This document shows, piece after piece, positions 7,945-8,962 of a stretch of 8,962 nucleotides of DNA; position 1 is the first letter of the stretch; each line of letters begins with the position of its first letter. The notes under the pieces are model-generated. The model searched no databases and was not told the DNA's origin. It worked only from the letters and a program-made list of their open reading frames with translations. Location of the stretch: positions 1 to 8,962 of the forward strand of contig CALBJK010000121.1 of NCBI GenBank assembly GCA_937892695.1, given 5' to 3'. This stretch comes from an uncultured Prevotella sp. (GTDB taxonomy: Bacteria > Bacteroidota > Bacteroidia > Bacteroidales > Bacteroidaceae). A program made the translations under genes and the position numbers.

Positions 7945-7983
7945 AAGAAAGGATGTCGGGAGTCGACCGGCATTCTTTTTTAT
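7945..7983 (+). terminator. Intrinsic terminator after the SusD gene
   Basis: AAGGATGTCGG (7949-7959) pairs with CCGGCATTCTT (7967-7977) around a 7-nt loop, giving an 11-bp stem with two G-U pairs. Four more A-T or G-U pairs extend it outward, and the right arm runs into TTTTTTATT. It starts 30 nt after the SusD stop. The GH85 gene therefore probably relies on its own promoter. Confidence 0.82.
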
Positions 7984-8000
7984 TAAAATTCATCAATCCG

Positions 8001-8038
8001 TTAAGTATTTTTCATTCTGCACTTGTTTTATAGGTATG
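8001..8038 (+). promoter_or_regulatory. Candidate promoter of the GH85 gene (block shared with susC)
   Basis: TTAAGTATTTTTC (8001-8013) begins 145 nt before the GH85 start and matches the susC block at 12 of 13 positions at the same offset. It is followed by TTGTT (8023-8027) and TAGGTATG (8031-8038), which fits the Bacteroidota -7 consensus TAnnTTTG at all but one fixed position. The block starts 18 nt after the SusD terminator, a natural place for a new promoter. No promoter has been shown experimentally here. Confidence 0.45.
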
Positions 8039-8087
8039 TGTCAGAAAAATGCCCTGTCGCACGGGAAAAGACATTTCCGGCCACGAT

Positions 8088-8100
8088 CAATACCGGACAA
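8088..8100 (+). promoter_or_regulatory. Shared leader element CAATACCGGACAA (GH85 copy)
   Basis: This is the counterpart of 2502-2514, placed 58 nt before the GH85 ATG. Its CCGGA (8093-8097) can also pair with TCCGG (8076-8080) to form a weak 5-bp hairpin that has no clear equivalent in the susC leader. That argues for recognition of the sequence itself rather than of a conserved RNA fold. Confidence 0.4.
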
Positions 8101-8145
8101 AGATGAGACTGATAAATATTACTATTAATAACTTAATCAAATTTT

Positions 8146-8962
8146 ATGAGATTTAAAAATTTTTATGGACTTGCTATGGCGGCATTCCTCTGCTCGGGAA
8201 CGTCATACGCACAACAGCCATATCAGGGTTGCTGGCATCCGGACGACATCAAGAACTGGAGTCCCGAAACCGACCCTGACGCTAAGTTCAACCGTTCGCT
8301 CGTACCTTTGGCCAAACGGTTCAAAGAGCCGACAGTGATGAAGGCCAACAATAACCAGCACTACGAGGGCCAAATCTGTAACGCTACAATCCTTTACCCT
8401 ACATGTTCAATGTGCCCGTCGCAGGGAGCCAACAACTTCCTCGGCTATCAGCCCACTTACTGGCAGTATATGGACAAGCTCGTCTACTGGGCCGGTTCGG
8501 CCAGTGAGGGCATAATCTGCCCTCCGCCGGCAGGCTCTACCGATGCTGCCCACCTGAGCGGAGTAAAGTCGCTCGGCCAGATATTCTTCCCGCCAAGCGC
8601 GTACGGAGGACAGCAGACATGGGTGCGACAGATACTCACCAAGGAAAACGGCAAATACGTTTATGCCCAGAAGCTCTACGAGATAGCAAAGTACATGGGC
8701 TTCGACGGATGGTTCATCAATGAAGAGACCGGCGGCGGAAGCACATCAGAGTGGGTTGACTTCATAAAGGAGTTCAACAAGGTGGCCGACGAGAACGGTG
8801 ACACTCAGATGGAAATCCAGTGGTACAACGCTTCCCGCAGTCCCAACGAAGCCATTCTTGCCACCCATAAAAACACATCACAATTCCTCGAATACGGCTC
8901 ACCGGGCTATTATCGGGGATATGCAGACAATATCAATTGCACTGTAGAAGAAACATTCTCTA
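8146..8962 (+). CDS. GH85 endo-beta-N-acetylglucosaminidase, N-terminal part (runs off window)
   Basis: This frame stays open to the window edge (272 codons). A Sec signal peptide (1-22, ending TSYA before QQ) leads into the GH85 TIM barrel. Recognisable family strings are HPDDIKNWSPETDPDAKFNR (31-50), YWQYMDKLVYWAG (105-117), a DAAHLSGVKSLGQIFFPPSA segment (133-152) with YGG after it, and GFDGWFINEETGGG (185-198). In GH85 the catalytic pair is Asn and Glu in N-x-E, here N192 and E194: Asn orients the substrate acetamido group and Glu is the general acid/base. These enzymes cut between the two core GlcNAc residues of N-linked glycans. C16 is preceded by Leu and does not form a lipobox, so the protein is secreted or periplasmic unless anchored by its unseen C-terminus. 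An in-frame TAA at 8134-8136 fixes the start. The cysteines C87 and C90 (TCSMC) are unusual for the family as I know it. It probably supplies glycan to the neighbouring SusC/SusD pair. Confidence 0.9.
   Translation, partial: MRFKNFYGLAMAAFLCSGTSYAQQPYQGCWHPDDIKNWSPETDPDAKFNRSLVPLAKRFKEPTVMKANNNQHYEGQICNATILYPTCSMCPSQGANNFLGYQPTYWQYMDKLVYWAGSASEGIICPPPAGSTDAAHLSGVKSLGQIFFPPSAYGGQQTWVRQILTKENGKYVYAQKLYEIAKYMGFDGWFINEETGGGSTSEWVDFIKEFNKVADENGDTQMEIQWYNASRSPNEAILATHKNTSQFLEYGSPGYYRGYADNINCTVEETFS

Noticed and set aside
8191..8193. Cysteine 16 of the GH85 signal peptide as a lipidation site
   Set aside because: The residues before it are A-F-L, with Leu at -1, which breaks the lipobox rule. A Sec cleavage site after A22 is a better fit.
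1..8962. tRNA, rRNA, CRISPR array, insertion sequence or phage genes
   Set aside because: No regularly spaced repeats, transposase or integrase motifs, or tRNA-like cloverleaf were seen in the non-coding stretches.

Overview
The window is chromosomal DNA of a Bacteroidota bacterium, most likely of the Bacteroides/Prevotella type. The evidence is a SusC/SusD outer-membrane pair, several lipoproteins with Bacteroidota-style signal peptides, AT-rich leaders without clear Shine-Dalgarno sequences, and intrinsic terminators. The genus cannot be fixed from this sequence. All recognised genes read on the + strand.

Left part (1-2241): the last 73 codons of an unrecognised protein run almost directly into a small DUF1573 lipoprotein (225-779). 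After a 70-nt gap comes a 463-aa lipoprotein with the aspartate-rich motif and C-terminal region of the LruC/DUF4842 family (850-2241). A long, nearly symmetric stem-loop (2285-2338) closes this part.

Right part (2341-8962): this is the start of a polysaccharide utilization locus (PUL). It holds a 1157-aa SusC-type TonB-dependent transporter with an N-terminal STN signalling domain, a 609-aa SusD-like lipoprotein 55 nt downstream, an intrinsic terminator, and the first 272 codons of a secreted GH85 endo-beta-N-acetylglucosaminidase with the catalytic N-x-E motif. GH85 enzymes cut the chitobiose core of N-glycans, so the locus probably takes up N-linked glycans. The enzyme would release the glycan from glycoprotein, SusD/SusC would bind and import it, and the STN domain would report transport to a FecR-type anti-sigma factor encoded outside the window.

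The most interesting unannotated signal is in the non-coding leaders. The susC leader and the GH85 leader share two blocks, each matching at 12 of 13 positions, at nearly the same distance from their start codons (about -145 and about -55), with a TTGTT-N-TA element between them. This suggests that two transcription units separated by a terminator are controlled by the same promoter or operator architecture. In the susC copy the upstream block also lies in the loop of a perfect 7-bp inverted repeat. I found no clearly new enzymatic system; the locus reads as an N-glycan PUL with a candidate shared regulatory signature.
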